Assembly (NCBI RefSeq): GCF_009498235.1
Contig: NZ_CP044205.1
Span: 23,716 to 87,715, forward strand
DNA from: Candidatus Methylospira mobilis
GTDB taxonomy: Bacteria > Pseudomonadota > Gammaproteobacteria > Methylococcales > Methylococcaceae
Direction of reading: 5' to 3'
Length of the DNA stretch: 64,000 bases
Below are positions 34,915 to 43,619 of the stretch, one piece after another. Under the pieces are notes generated by a model. That model ran no database searches. It was not told the origin of the DNA and was given only the letters and a program-made list of their open reading frames with translations. Made by a program: the position numbers and the translations under genes. Every line of letters begins with the position of its first letter. The first letter of the stretch is position 1.

Positions 34915-36861
34915 ATGAAAGTGCGACTGCTATCTTTTTCCATCGTCCTGACGGCGATGCCTCTCCCTACTTTTGCTGAAAGCGATTCCAGCGATGCCCT
35001 GGATCCGGTGGTGATTACCGCCACCCGTTCCGAAACCAGGGAATCCAGCATAGCCAATACCATTACCGTCATCACCGCTGAAGAAATCAAAGCCCGGCGA
35101 CTGAATGCCGTTGTCGACGTGTTGCGCGTGGTACCGGGGCTTGATGTGATGAGCTATGGCGGCACGGGTACTCAAACCTCGGTGTTTACGCGTGGCGCAA
35201 ACGCTAGTCAGACGCTGGTGCTGATAGACAATATCCAAATGAACGACCCCGGCAGTGCGGATGGCGCATTCGATTTTGCCAATCTTCAGGTGGACAACAT
35301 CGAGCGCATAGAAATTTTACGCGGGGCCGCCAGTGCGATGTGGGGCGCGGATGCAATGGGCGGCGTCATCAACATCATTACCAAGCACGGTTCCGGTAAG
35401 ACACAGTTTAACGGTTTAGCTCAAGGCGGAAATTACGATACCTGGAAAGTAGGCGGCGGCGTATCGGGTGAAAGCCAAGGGTTGAATTACACGCTGAATG
35501 CCAGCCATTTTCAGAATATGGGCGTTTCCGCTGCCGCGCAATCCATGGGCAACAACGAACGTGAAGCCTATCAGAATACGACCGTGTCCGCGCGCACCGG
35601 CTATCAGGTCACCGATGATTTGGATCTGGACTGGACGCTACGCTACAATCAGGCGCAAGTAGGATTGGATAATTGCGGCGGCTCCGGCTATACCGGCTTC
35701 AGCGGGAATTTTGTATCCTGCGATAATCCCTATTATTTCTCCAATACCAATGAAGTCTACACGCGCGGTCAGGGGCGGCTGTTTCTGTTCGATAAGAAAT
35801 GGGAACAGCGTCTTGGTATCAACTATAGCCTGACCGACAGGCAATATTATTACACCACGCCTACACTGTCCCCCGATTGGACGTCTCCTTCTTCGTATCA
35901 GGGCACGGCTATCAAGGCCGAATGGTTGCATATCGTCCATGTGCTGGAGAATGACACGGTGACTGCGGGTTTCGATGGTAAATTCAATACGCTGGTTAGT
36001 CAGAGCGGCGGTTCCTCCAACGCCAACGGCTCGATGAGCAACGGCGGCTATTATCTGCAAAATCAGCTCGACTGGCTGGAACGTCTGCATACCACGGTGG
36101 GCGGGCGTCTGGATGATAATAGCCAGTTCGGACGTCACATGACCTGGCGTTTTAATCAGGTGATCGAGGTTCCCGAACTGGATAATCGCATCAAGGCCAA
36201 TGTGGGAAGCGCTTTCAAAGCGCCGTCTCTATGCGAACTGAGCCTAAGCTGTTACGGCAACCCTAACTTAATGCCGGAAACCAGTCTCAACATGGATGCC
36301 GGGCTGGAACAGTATGCGCTGGATAAAAAACTGAAATTGGGCGCTTTGTATTTTAACAACCAGTTCAATAATCTGATCCAATGGAATCCCAACGCCAATG
36401 GGGGGCGAGGTCAGGTTGCCAACGTCAGCTCGGCGATTGCCAGAGGTCTGGAAAGCTTTGTGGAGTACAAGCCGTTCGACGACCTGTCATTGCGCGTCAA
36501 CTATACCCTCGATCAGACTTACGGACTGACTGATCCCTATACCGGCGTGCGCACCAACTCGCCGTTATTACTGCGCCCCAAAAACAAGGGCAGCTTCGAT
36601 CTCGATTATCGATTCATACCGGAGGCTTCCTTTCATGTAAATACACTGGTTGTGGGAAGCAGAAGCTCTTTTGACACCGTCGGCAATGTCGTGCAAGTAC
36701 CCGGTTATGTGCTGGTCAATGTCTCCAGCAACTATGACGTGAACGAAAATATAGCCCTGTTCGTGCGCATGGATAACCTGTTGAACAAGCGTTACCAGCA
36801 GGTTTGGGGGTATGGCACGCTGGGGTTTACCGGCATAGGCGGGGTGTCTGTGAAGTTTTAA
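34915..36861 (+). CDS. btuB: TonB-dependent vitamin B12 receptor
   Basis: 648 residues from ATG 34915 (a GTG at 34903 is the alternative). Signal peptide ending TFAESDSS; TonB box-like DPVVITATR; plug domain with SVFTRGANASQTLVLIDNIQMNDP and RIEILRGAASAMWGADAMGGVINIIT; 22-strand barrel ending with the aromatic-rich GIGGVSVKF. Shorter than siderophore receptors and like E. coli BtuB (614). Control by the upstream cobalamin riboswitch fixes the substrate. First gene of a likely B12-uptake operon with btuM. Confidence 0.95.
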   Translation: MKVRLLSFSIVLTAMPLPTFAESDSSDALDPVVITATRSETRESSIANTITVITAEEIKARRLNAVVDVLRVVPGLDVMSYGGTGTQTSVFTRGANASQTLVLIDNIQMNDPGSADGAFDFANLQVDNIERIEILRGAASAMWGADAMGGVINIITKHGSGKTQFNGLAQGGNYDTWKVGGGVSGESQGLNYTLNASHFQNMGVSAAAQSMGNNEREAYQNTTVSARTGYQVTDDLDLDWTLRYNQAQVGLDNCGGSGYTGFSGNFVSCDNPYYFSNTNEVYTRGQGRLFLFDKKWEQRLGINYSLTDRQYYYTTPTLSPDWTSPSSYQGTAIKAEWLHIVHVLENDTVTAGFDGKFNTLVSQSGGSSNANGSMSNGGYYLQNQLDWLERLHTTVGGRLDDNSQFGRHMTWRFNQVIEVPELDNRIKANVGSAFKAPSLCELSLSCYGNPNLMPETSLNMDAGLEQYALDKKLKLGALYFNNQFNNLIQWNPNANGGRGQVANVSSAIARGLESFVEYKPFDDLSLRVNYTLDQTYGLTDPYTGVRTNSPLLLRPKNKGSFDLDYRFIPEASFHVNTLVVGSRSSFDTVGNVVQVPGYVLVNVSSNYDVNENIALFVRMDNLLNKRYQQVWGYGTLGFTGIGGVSVKF

Positions 36862-36933
36862 GTTTTTCTCGTTTGCTGTCTTGGGCAATACCATTTTTCT
36901 ATCGCTACGCTTAACTTACACTGGAGATTCATC

Positions 36934-37521
36934 ATGAATATAACACTAGCTTCATCCATTCGGCCCGGCGCAGTTGCGTTGATGGCATTGATGGCCGCCA
37001 CCCGTTTTCACCATGTTGGTTCGGCATTTTCATTGCCGGATGCTTCGCTGGCGGTGTTTTTTCTGGCCGGTTTGTGGCTGGGAGGACGCTATTTGTTCAT
37101 CGCTTTACTGCTGGAAGCAGGTTTGATTGATTATCTGGCGATTACCCACAACGGTGTCAGCGATTTTTGTATTTCACAGGCTTATGTTTTTCTGATCCCT
37201 ACTTATGCGGCGATGTGGATAGGCGGTCAATGGTGCGCCAAGTTTCCTGTGTTGTCGGCGGCGAGCGCAATGCAACAATTTGCAGCACTGGTAATGGCTG
37301 CATCCATCGCGTTCCTGATTTCAAACGGCAGTTTCTATTTGCTTTCGGGACGTTACACGGATTTATCCTGGGGGCGATATTTTGCACAGGCAGCCGAATA
37401 TTACCCCTCTTACGTGGGTTATACCTTGTGTTACACGGTTGCAATATTTTCAATAGTTAAACTATTCATGGCATTGCCTGACATGCGGAACAAATATGCA
37501 GCAATTGACAAAAGGGGTTGA
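36934..37521 (+). CDS. btuM: Cobalamin transporter BtuM (solitary ECF S-component type)
   Basis: 195 residues with about six membrane segments. The block ATRFHHVG...LPDASLAVFFLAGLWL, followed by GVSDFCISQAYVFLIPTYAAMWIGG, matches BtuM, an inner-membrane B12 transporter described in Thiobacillus denitrificans. Cys79 corresponds to the cobalt-coordinating, decyanating Cys80 of that protein. No ECF ATPases are encoded nearby, as expected for solitary BtuM. Directly downstream of btuB, so the pair would move B12 across both membranes. Confidence 0.85.
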   Translation: MNITLASSIRPGAVALMALMAATRFHHVGSAFSLPDASLAVFFLAGLWLGGRYLFIALLLEAGLIDYLAITHNGVSDFCISQAYVFLIPTYAAMWIGGQWCAKFPVLSAASAMQQFAALVMAASIAFLISNGSFYLLSGRYTDLSWGRYFAQAAEYYPSYVGYTLCYTVAIFSIVKLFMALPDMRNKYAAIDKRG

Positions 37522-37687
37522 TTTTTATCATGAGAACGGCTGGGTGGTTTATACAGCCGAATATCACTTGAAACGCGGCTATTGTTGCCATTCAGGTTGT
37601 CGTCATTGTCCTTACGGTTATGATGATAGCGCACAGCAAAAACCAGATACGCCTAATGGAAAAACAAATGACAACGGCAATCTGTGA
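37496..37687 (+). CDS. DUF5522-family small protein
   Basis: 63 residues, overlapping the 3' end of btuM by 26 bases. The core DFYHENGWVVYTAEYHLKRGYCCHSGCRHCPYGY, with four Cys in a CCxSGCxxCPY pattern, is the DUF5522 signature; metal or cluster binding is likely but unproven. Role unknown. The overlap implies translation coupled to btuM. Confidence 0.8.
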   Translation: MQQLTKGVDFYHENGWVVYTAEYHLKRGYCCHSGCRHCPYGYDDSAQQKPDTPNGKTNDNGNL

Positions 37688-38234
37688 CTCAACCGTTCTC
37701 AATCGTGAGACGGTTGAAAATCCGGGCGGCACAAGCACTGAATATACATTCTTCGAACCTACGGAAGAAAATATGAAGATGCTGTCGCAAGACCTTTTCT
37801 CGAAAAACTGGAACAGGATTGTTGTTGGCCCCTGTGTTGAAGGTGCCGTTTTCGAAGTACGTTTTACAGAAGAACCAAAACTTTCCTATCTTGACGGCTA
37901 TTTGACCGTTGATCTGGGTTACTGGCATTTTCATCTTTGTATTGGGCCGCACAATAATTGCCCGGATGAAGAGCTGAGAAAAAATCGTCCCGTTGCCAAA
38001 ATTGGGTTTTTCGAAATGCGTGGCGGCAAATGCGGCGGTGGACGCAGTTGGGGTTTACGATTATGGAACGGCTTTGGCGATCAACTGATAACAGTTTTTT
38101 TGCCTTCGCCGTTCCTGTCTGATGAACAGCGCGTATTGCCTGAGCCTGAATGGGAGCGGCTCGATCTTTATTATCGTTTGCGTGAAAAGTATCTTGGCGA
38201 ACCTAAGCCGGATAACTTTATGCCTACTGACTAG
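37668..38234 (+). CDS. Uncharacterised conserved protein at the end of the B12-uptake operon
   Basis: 188 residues from ATG 37668, with GGAA eight bases upstream (ATG 37656 is possible). No signal peptide or membrane helix. A His/Cys-rich centre, DLGYWHFHLCIGPHNNC, suggests metal binding; a Gly/Cys run KIGFFEMRGGKCGGGRSWGLRLWNGFGDQ follows. I do not recognise a named family. It overlaps the DUF5522 gene by 20 bases, so it probably belongs to the riboswitch-controlled transcript and may act on cobalamin or cobalt. Confidence 0.65.
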   Translation: MTTAICDSTVLNRETVENPGGTSTEYTFFEPTEENMKMLSQDLFSKNWNRIVVGPCVEGAVFEVRFTEEPKLSYLDGYLTVDLGYWHFHLCIGPHNNCPDEELRKNRPVAKIGFFEMRGGKCGGGRSWGLRLWNGFGDQLITVFLPSPFLSDEQRVLPEPEWERLDLYYRLREKYLGEPKPDNFMPTD

Positions 38235-38944
38235 TCAATCCTATCAACTTAAGTGTTGATATTGAATCATATTATTGTTTTATAAGTATATTTTTGATGT
38301 GGTTTAGGGGGTTGGGTCGAGGCTTGGATGCCCCTGGAATGAAGCCAATGAGATTTTTGGCGATTTCCGCGAAAGTGGCTAGCAATTCAATCGTCGAAGG
38401 TAGCGAGACAATCAGCCAACGCGGCAGACAACGCTTGAGGTGATCGAAGGCATAAGTGCGGTTGATTTTGTAGCCGGCATCCCGTTTATTTTGATCGGTG
38501 GCAGTTAAAACCGTTCTCGACGCGCATGCAGAATTTCGTATCCTGTTGAATAAGATGAGCAATATGCCATCGTGCCGGATACCAATACGGTCTTTGCAAT
38601 ACGTTCAGCAACAATAATCAATGCGCCCGCGGCAATGTAACGCAATATAACGGCGCCACGTTCCATCCGATACAACCGCGCATGGTCAGGGCGGGAATCA
38701 CGGTAAATTTCTAATCCGGATTTCCAGTGCCATTTAAATTAAGCGGTCATACCGGCAAGGACATTGCTTCGCAAGTAATCCTGAAAGTCGGGGTTCCGGC
38801 ATTCCCTCGGGGTAAATTCGGGCAGGCTCTGCCGAACAGCGATGATTCCTTGAATTAACGGCATGGCCGTCAAACCTTGGCGTGGCGCTTTTTAGCGGGT
38901 ATCGACTTTTATTGGCGTCGTGCAGAAAATTCTTTACCAGAAGA
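38235..38944. other. Gene-poor stretch with a possible transposase remnant (38272-38562, minus)
   Basis: The minus-strand frame at 38272-38562 ends RTYAFDHLKRCLPRWLIVSLPSTIELLATFAEIAKNLIGFIPGASKPRPN, which has the composition of a transposase C terminus; upstream minus-strand sequence (to about 38700) continues in broken frames (RPDHARLYRMERGAVILRYIAA). No terminal repeats were found. I cannot assign an IS family, and the call as mobile-element debris is tentative. Confidence 0.35.
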
Positions 38945-38964
38945 GTGTTACTATATAACATAAC
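38945..38964. promoter_or_regulatory. Candidate Zur box 1
   Basis: TGTTACTATATAACATAACA. Contains TGTTA-N5-TAACA, a partial palindrome resembling zinc-uptake regulator sites, and the 13-mer ATATAACATAACA that recurs as ATATAACATTACA at 39049 and 41312. About 110 bases upstream of the znuD-like gene. Confidence 0.55.
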
Positions 38965-39041
38965 AGTATGGTTGTGTTGAGCCAAGCCGGCGGTACGCTG
39001 CAAGTTCGTACGTAGTCGTTTACTTTGCGCCTGATACGTGT

Positions 39042-39061
39042 TGTAAATATATAACATTACA
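39042..39061. promoter_or_regulatory. Candidate Zur box 2
   Basis: TGTAAATATATAACATTACA, with TGTAA and TTACA as inverted ends. It ends 12 bases before the znuD-like start codon, so a bound repressor would block both RNA polymerase and ribosome access. Confidence 0.6.
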
Positions 39062-39073
39062 TTGGAGGAACAA

Positions 39074-41179
39074 ATGTTACGCCCCTCGTTTTTCGCAAGC
39101 CTTTGTCTGAGCCTATGCCTGCCTTTCGGCACCGAAACAGCGCTGGCCGACGTCAATGACGCCAATGAAATGGATACACTGGATATCGTTCAGGTCGAAG
39201 CGCCTGCGCTCAATGAGGTAGTTCTGGCTAACGGACAGCCGCAGACGACGCTATCCGGCGATAATCTCAAGAAAAAAATCGCGGACTCTCTGGGATCGAC
39301 GCTGGAACAGGAAGCCGGGATGAACAACGCGTCCTTCGGTCCCGGCGTCGGCCAGCCCATCGTGCGCGGCCAGGGCGGGCCGCGCGTACAGGTCCTGCAG
39401 GACAGCCTGAGCATCCTGGATGCATCGCAATTCAGCGGCGATCACGCCAACGCGATAGAACCGGTGCTGGCGGAACGCATCGAAGTGCTGCGCGGCCCGG
39501 CGACGCTGTTGTACGGTGGAACCGCGATCGGCGGCGCGGTCAATATTATCGACAATCGCGTGCCAATGAAAATGCCGGATAAACCGATTACCGGCACGCT
39601 GGCGTCGCGTTACATTACGATGAGCAATGAAACTTCCAACGTATTGAAGCTGGACGCTGGCAAGGACAAGTTAGCCCTCCATCTGGACGGATTTTATCGC
39701 CGGAACGCCAATCAGACCATCCCCGGCTATGCCATCGACCAGAGCGCCTATCAGCAAACGACCGGCAATCTCCCGGATGTCAACACCTACGGCTATGTCG
39801 GGAATACATCGGGCAATGCGATAGGCGGAACCGCAGGCGTCTCTTACATTGATGACTGGGGCTATGCCGGGTTGTCCTATAACAACCGCAACGACTATTA
39901 CGGTATTCCCCCGAGAGGAGGCGCGGGCGATCCGCAGGTGAATATCTTCCAGACCATGAGCCGTTATACCTGGAAAAACGAAATAAACACCCCTTTTGAA
40001 CTGGCGAAGAAGCTGAGCTTACGCATCGCGTATAATGACTATACGCATGTCGAGCTGGATGCAAATCAACTCAACACCACGTTCACCAATCAGGGGTTCG
40101 ACAGCCGTCTGGAGATGGAACACCAGCCGCTGGGGCCGTTCACCGGCACCTGGGGGCTGCAAACCCAGAACAACCGCTTTAACGTATTGAGCGCGCCCGG
40201 CACCCTTCCTGCCGGTGCTCCAGTCATCTCCCCTTATTCCAATATCCAGAACTACGCGCTGTTCGGCATCGAAAAATTCGATACCGGCCCGGTCAGCTAT
40301 GAAGCGGGGCTGCGTGTCGAAGGCACGTCTATCAACGCACAGAACAATCCGATACGCACCTATATTCCTTTCAGCGCATCGGCTTCGGCGCTGTGGCAGG
40401 TCAATGACGAACACCACGTGCGCCTTGCCGCCAGCCGTTCGCAGCGCGCGCCGCAAATCCAGGAGCTATATTTCAACGGTTACCATGACGCGAGCGGCAG
40501 CGTCGAACTCGGAAGCAGCAATCTGAACATGGAAACCAGCTACAATCTGGACTTGGGCTACCAATTCAAATCGGATTGGGCGAAGGCGGACATCACCCTG
40601 TTCCAGGACTGGTTCAACAACTACATTTACCGTTATAACACCGGCGTTTATGCCAATACGAATGTCTACCCGTATAACCAGCCTTGCGACCCCAACGACC
40701 CGACCTGCGCGGCGGCGCCTGTTTACCAATACAATCAGCAGAATGCGACATTCATGGGTTTCGAAGCCAATCTGACCTTGCCCGTGGTCAAATCTCAATA
40801 CGGCAATGTCGACCTGGATCTGTTCAGCGACTTTACCCGCGGGCGGTTTGTCGCCGGAGGCAACGTGCCGCGCATGCCGCCGCTTCGTTATGGCGCGCAG
40901 TTGGGGTATAGCAAGGACGAATATAACATGAACCTGCGCCTGACCCGCGCCAACGCGCAGAATCTGGCCGGAGAGTACGATACCGCGACACCGGGTTACC
41001 TTCTGCTCAATTTCAACGCGCAGTACAAGGTTGCAAATGTCGGAGGATTCGAGTTCATGGTGTTTGCGAAGGGCAACAACCTGCTGAACCAAACTATCCG
41101 AAACTCGGTTTCCTTCCTGCGCGTCTGGGCACCGCAGCCGGGGCTTGGCGGAGAGCTAGGCGTGCAGATAAGTTACTAA
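39074..41179 (+). CDS. znuD: TonB-dependent receptor, ZnuD-like (zinc uptake)
   Basis: 701 residues from ATG 39074 with GGAGGAAC Shine-Dalgarno. Signal peptide ending TALADVND. Plug: TLSGDNLKKKIADSLGSTLEQEAGMNNASFGPGVGQPIVRGQGGPRVQVLQDSLSILDASQFSGDHANAIEPVLAERIEVLRGPATLLYGGTAIGGAVN, typical of the ZnuD group; barrel ends GGELGVQISY. A loop with PCDPNDPTCAAAP has paired Cys. Assignment to zinc rests on family resemblance, the flanking Zur-like boxes and the COG0523 GTPase next door; copper or another metal is possible. Confidence 0.85.
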   Translation: MLRPSFFASLCLSLCLPFGTETALADVNDANEMDTLDIVQVEAPALNEVVLANGQPQTTLSGDNLKKKIADSLGSTLEQEAGMNNASFGPGVGQPIVRGQGGPRVQVLQDSLSILDASQFSGDHANAIEPVLAERIEVLRGPATLLYGGTAIGGAVNIIDNRVPMKMPDKPITGTLASRYITMSNETSNVLKLDAGKDKLALHLDGFYRRNANQTIPGYAIDQSAYQQTTGNLPDVNTYGYVGNTSGNAIGGTAGVSYIDDWGYAGLSYNNRNDYYGIPPRGGAGDPQVNIFQTMSRYTWKNEINTPFELAKKLSLRIAYNDYTHVELDANQLNTTFTNQGFDSRLEMEHQPLGPFTGTWGLQTQNNRFNVLSAPGTLPAGAPVISPYSNIQNYALFGIEKFDTGPVSYEAGLRVEGTSINAQNNPIRTYIPFSASASALWQVNDEHHVRLAASRSQRAPQIQELYFNGYHDASGSVELGSSNLNMETSYNLDLGYQFKSDWAKADITLFQDWFNNYIYRYNTGVYANTNVYPYNQPCDPNDPTCAAAPVYQYNQQNATFMGFEANLTLPVVKSQYGNVDLDLFSDFTRGRFVAGGNVPRMPPLRYGAQLGYSKDEYNMNLRLTRANAQNLAGEYDTATPGYLLLNFNAQYKVANVGGFEFMVFAKGNNLLNQTIRNSVSFLRVWAPQPGLGGELGVQISY

Positions 41180-41203
41180 AACGCCTGATAACTATTCACC
41201 TGC

Positions 41204-41258
41204 CCGGTTTCCGTTCATCCTTCGACAAGGCTCAGAACGAACGGAAAACCGGGGCTGA
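41204..41258. repeat. REP-like hairpin after the TonB receptor gene
   Basis: Long imperfect stem (CCCGGTTTCCGTTC against GAACGGAAAACCGGG, one bulge) enclosing the interspersed unit CATCCTTCGACAAGGCTCAG. A TAACTATTCA segment at 41189-41198 matches the MITE end, suggesting a decayed relative. May also stabilise or end the znuD transcript. Confidence 0.6.
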
Positions 41259-41311
41259 ACGACTGCCTTGACTGAACTGAGTTACCGACTTTTCATCTAT
41301 TTTTCATAACG

Positions 41312-41324
41312 ATATAACATTACA
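41312..41324. promoter_or_regulatory. Candidate Zur box 3, abutting the COG0523 gene start
   Basis: ATATAACATTACA, identical to 39049-39061. It ends three bases before the ATG at 41328. No Shine-Dalgarno is visible there, so the operator occupies the place where a leader would lie. Confidence 0.55.
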
Positions 41325-41327
41325 ATA

Positions 41328-42563
41328 ATGCTTCAGCAAAATACCAGCAACACATGCCAACCTAAACTGCCCGTTACAGTGCTGTCCGGTTTTCTCGGTG
41401 CAGGCAAGACGACCCTGCTCAATCATATACTCAGCAACCGTGAAAATCGCCGGGTAGCTGTGATCGTCAACGATATGAGTGAAGTCAACATCGACGCAGC
41501 CTTGGTAAGGAACGAGGTCGCGCTGAACCGCTCCGAGGAAAAGCTGGTCGAGATGAGTAACGGCTGCATTTGCTGCACCTTACGCGAAGATTTGCTGATA
41601 GAGGTTGGGCAGTTGGCCAAGGAAGGCCGTTTCGATTATCTGGTTATTGAATCCACCGGCATCGCCGAACCGTTGCCCATCGCCGAAACTTTCACCTTTC
41701 GCAATGATGACGGCGTTAGCCTGTCAGACATCGCGCGCCTGGATACGCTGGTCACCGTGGTGGATGCCGTGAACTTCATGCGTGATTACATGGATGCCAT
41801 AAGCCTGAAAGAAGCAGGAGAATCTCTAGGAGAAGAGGATGAGCGTAATGTCGCCGACTTACTGGTGGATCAGATCGAGTTTGCCAATGTCATCCTAATT
41901 TCCAAAATTGATCTTATTGGAAGCGATGAAGTTTTCAACCTCAGAGCCATCCTGCGCAGTCTCAACGCCGAAGCTGAAATTGTACCTATGGTGATGGGGC
42001 AAGCACCGCTGAATAAAGTGCTGGATACCGGTCTGTTCGACTTCGCCAAGGCCGAGCAAGCACCGGGCTGGCTCAAGGAATTACGCGGCGAACATGTGCC
42101 GGAAACGGAAGAATACGACATTTCCAGTTTTGTATACAGCGCGCGGAGGCCGTTTCACCCGCAGCGTTTTTACGACTACCTGCATCACAGCGACTGGGAA
42201 AACGGCACGCTGCTACGCTCCAAGGGTTTCTTCTGGCTGGCGTCGCGTCACGAATACGCGGGAAGCTGGTCGCAGGCGGGCGGCATCATGCATCACGACA
42301 TGGCTGGGCGCTGGTGGGCCTCAGTGCCTGAACAGCAATGGCCGCAGGAATATCTGGACGATATCCTGGTCAACTGGTCCGAGCCATTCGGCGACTGCCG
42401 CCAGGAACTGGTGTTCATCGGTCAAAACATCAATGTCCAACAAGCGCGCCGCGAACTTGATTCCTGTCTGCTGACTGATGACGAATTGGCCGCAGGCAGC
42501 AACATTTGGCAGGCCTATTCAGACCCGTTTCCGGCCTGGTATCAGGAGCAGCCTGCATCATGA
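41328..42563 (+). CDS. COG0523 (CobW/ZigA-like) metal-chaperone GTPase
   Basis: 411 residues. Walker [12 protein letters not shown] (residues about 20-30), the CICC metal-binding motif in [24 protein letters not shown], and SKIDL as guanine motif, followed by the CobW C-terminal domain ([20 protein letters not shown]). Zur-controlled members (ZigA, YciC, ZagA) deliver zinc to proteins under starvation. Neighbouring znuD-like receptor and the Zur-like box support a zinc role. The stop codon overlaps the start of a tiny membrane-peptide gene. Confidence 0.92.
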   Translation: MLQQNTSNTCQPKLPVTVLSGFLGAGKTTLLNHILSNRENRRVAVIVNDMSEVNIDAALVRNEVALNRSEEKLVEMSNGCICCTLREDLLIEVGQLAKEGRFDYLVIESTGIAEPLPIAETFTFRNDDGVSLSDIARLDTLVTVVDAVNFMRDYMDAISLKEAGESLGEEDERNVADLLVDQIEFANVILISKIDLIGSDEVFNLRAILRSLNAEAEIVPMVMGQAPLNKVLDTGLFDFAKAEQAPGWLKELRGEHVPETEEYDISSFVYSARRPFHPQRFYDYLHHSDWENGTLLRSKGFFWLASRHEYAGSWSQAGGIMHHDMAGRWWASVPEQQWPQEYLDDILVNWSEPFGDCRQELVFIGQNINVQQARRELDSCLLTDDELAAGSNIWQAYSDPFPAWYQEQPAS

Positions 42564-42652
42564 GCCCCGACAACTGGCTCCTCGTCGTTTATGCGCTGGC
42601 AGCCGGGATATTCATGATCGTCGTTTTAGAAAACCCATTGTTACCCGGATAA
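42560..42652 (+). CDS. 30-residue membrane peptide translationally coupled to the COG0523 gene
   Basis: ATG 42560 overlaps the TGA of the GTPase gene (ATGA). The peptide begins [16 protein letters not shown] and ends in [10 protein letters not shown], one membrane helix with an acidic residue near its end. AAGGAGG for the next gene overlaps its stop. No family recognised; the coupling, uninterrupted frame and hydrophobic pattern support it as a real gene of the zinc operon. Possible CydX-like partner of a membrane transporter, speculative. Confidence 0.6.
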   Translation: MSPDNWLLVVYALAAGIFMIVVLENPLLPG

Positions 42653-42661
42653 GGAGGCGGT

Positions 42662-43334
42662 ATGAACGCGCTCACTCACATAATCCAGCAGGACGCAGCA
42701 ACGCCTGCTGCCGTGACTTCGAATGACCTTGGCGATCTTTCGCGCATTTTTAAAGATGATGTCAATTTATGCCTCATTCATCGGCAACTCGAAACGCAGA
42801 TTCTGTCATTTGCAGCCGAGCTGCTGCGTTGCGCCGAAGAAATCGAAATCGTCGAAGCGATTGATTTCGAACGCTACAAATTCGATACGCTTTTGCCGGA
42901 TTATAAGGATTTACCCGACCATACGGCGTGGTGGCATGATGTCCGCCCGGCTTACCTGGGCATATTGCGAGCTGTTCGGTATCGAGCGGGCAGGGCTGCG
43001 TCTCAGGATGCTGGACAAGGCCATGTGTCCGCGCTTCCATGTCGATCATGCGCCTTGACGGCTGGTCTGCACTTACGGCGGCGTCGGCACCGAATGGCTG
43101 CCTGAAAAGTATATAGACCGGACTCGGCTTGGAGCCCGCGCGAAGGGCTTGCCCGATGAAGAGCCGGGTCTCGTTCTGGATAACACGGCGATCGGCAGGA
43201 AGCCGCCCTATGCCGTTGGACTAATGAAAGGCAGCAAGTGGGAAGGAAATGAAGAGCGTGGCGCAGTCCATCGTTCGCCGAAACCCGCACAAGAAGAGCC
43301 GCGCCGCTTGTTGTTGACGCCGGACATGCTTTGA
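42662..43334 (+). pseudogene. DUF1826-family gene, broken by a frameshift and a stop codon
   Basis: A strong AAGGAGG precedes ATG 42662. The frame runs MNALTHIIQQDA...DHTAWWHDVRPAYLG, then the conserved part shifts frame near 42955: WAYCELFGIERAGLRLRMLDKAMCPRFHVDHAP, stop (TGA 43056-43058), RLVCTYGGVGTEWLPEKYIDRTRLG...GLMKGSKWEGNEERGAVHRSP. The reconstructed protein (about 220 residues) matches DUF1826, commonly encoded beside COG0523 GTPases in zinc regulons. Two independent lesions argue for true decay. Confidence 0.8.
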
Positions 43335-43390
43335 GTAGTGCAAACCGATAACGATCATCGGCCAGTCAGCCGGTTTTTTAAAAAATAAGG

Positions 43391-43586
43391 GTAACTATTC
43401 AGCGTGTCAGCGTGCCGATTTTCCATTCCTCCTGAACCTGTCGAAGGATGAATGGAAAATCCTATTATATTGATAGTTAACCCGTTCATGGTTCGTCAGA
43501 CGTTCCAGCCGCATTCGCGGCGCTACGCCCATGAACGGATTAGCTTAACGGCACCGGGCAAAACTCAAAGGACGCTGAATAGTTAA
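43391..43586. mobile_element. Second MITE-like element, about 196 bp
   Basis: Left end GTAACTATTCAGC, right end GCTGAATAGTTA, as in the 21028-21201 element. The flanks repeat AAAAATAAG on both sides (one extra base at each junction) and, as in the first copy, the right flank continues TTTATTAA. Interior has two inverted repeats, GATTTTCCATTC/GAATGGAAAATC enclosing a REP-like unit, and CGTTCATGG/CCATGAACG. No transposase. Confidence 0.75.
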
Positions 43587-43619
43587 AAAATAAGTTTATT
43601 AATCAACGAGGAGCTAAAA

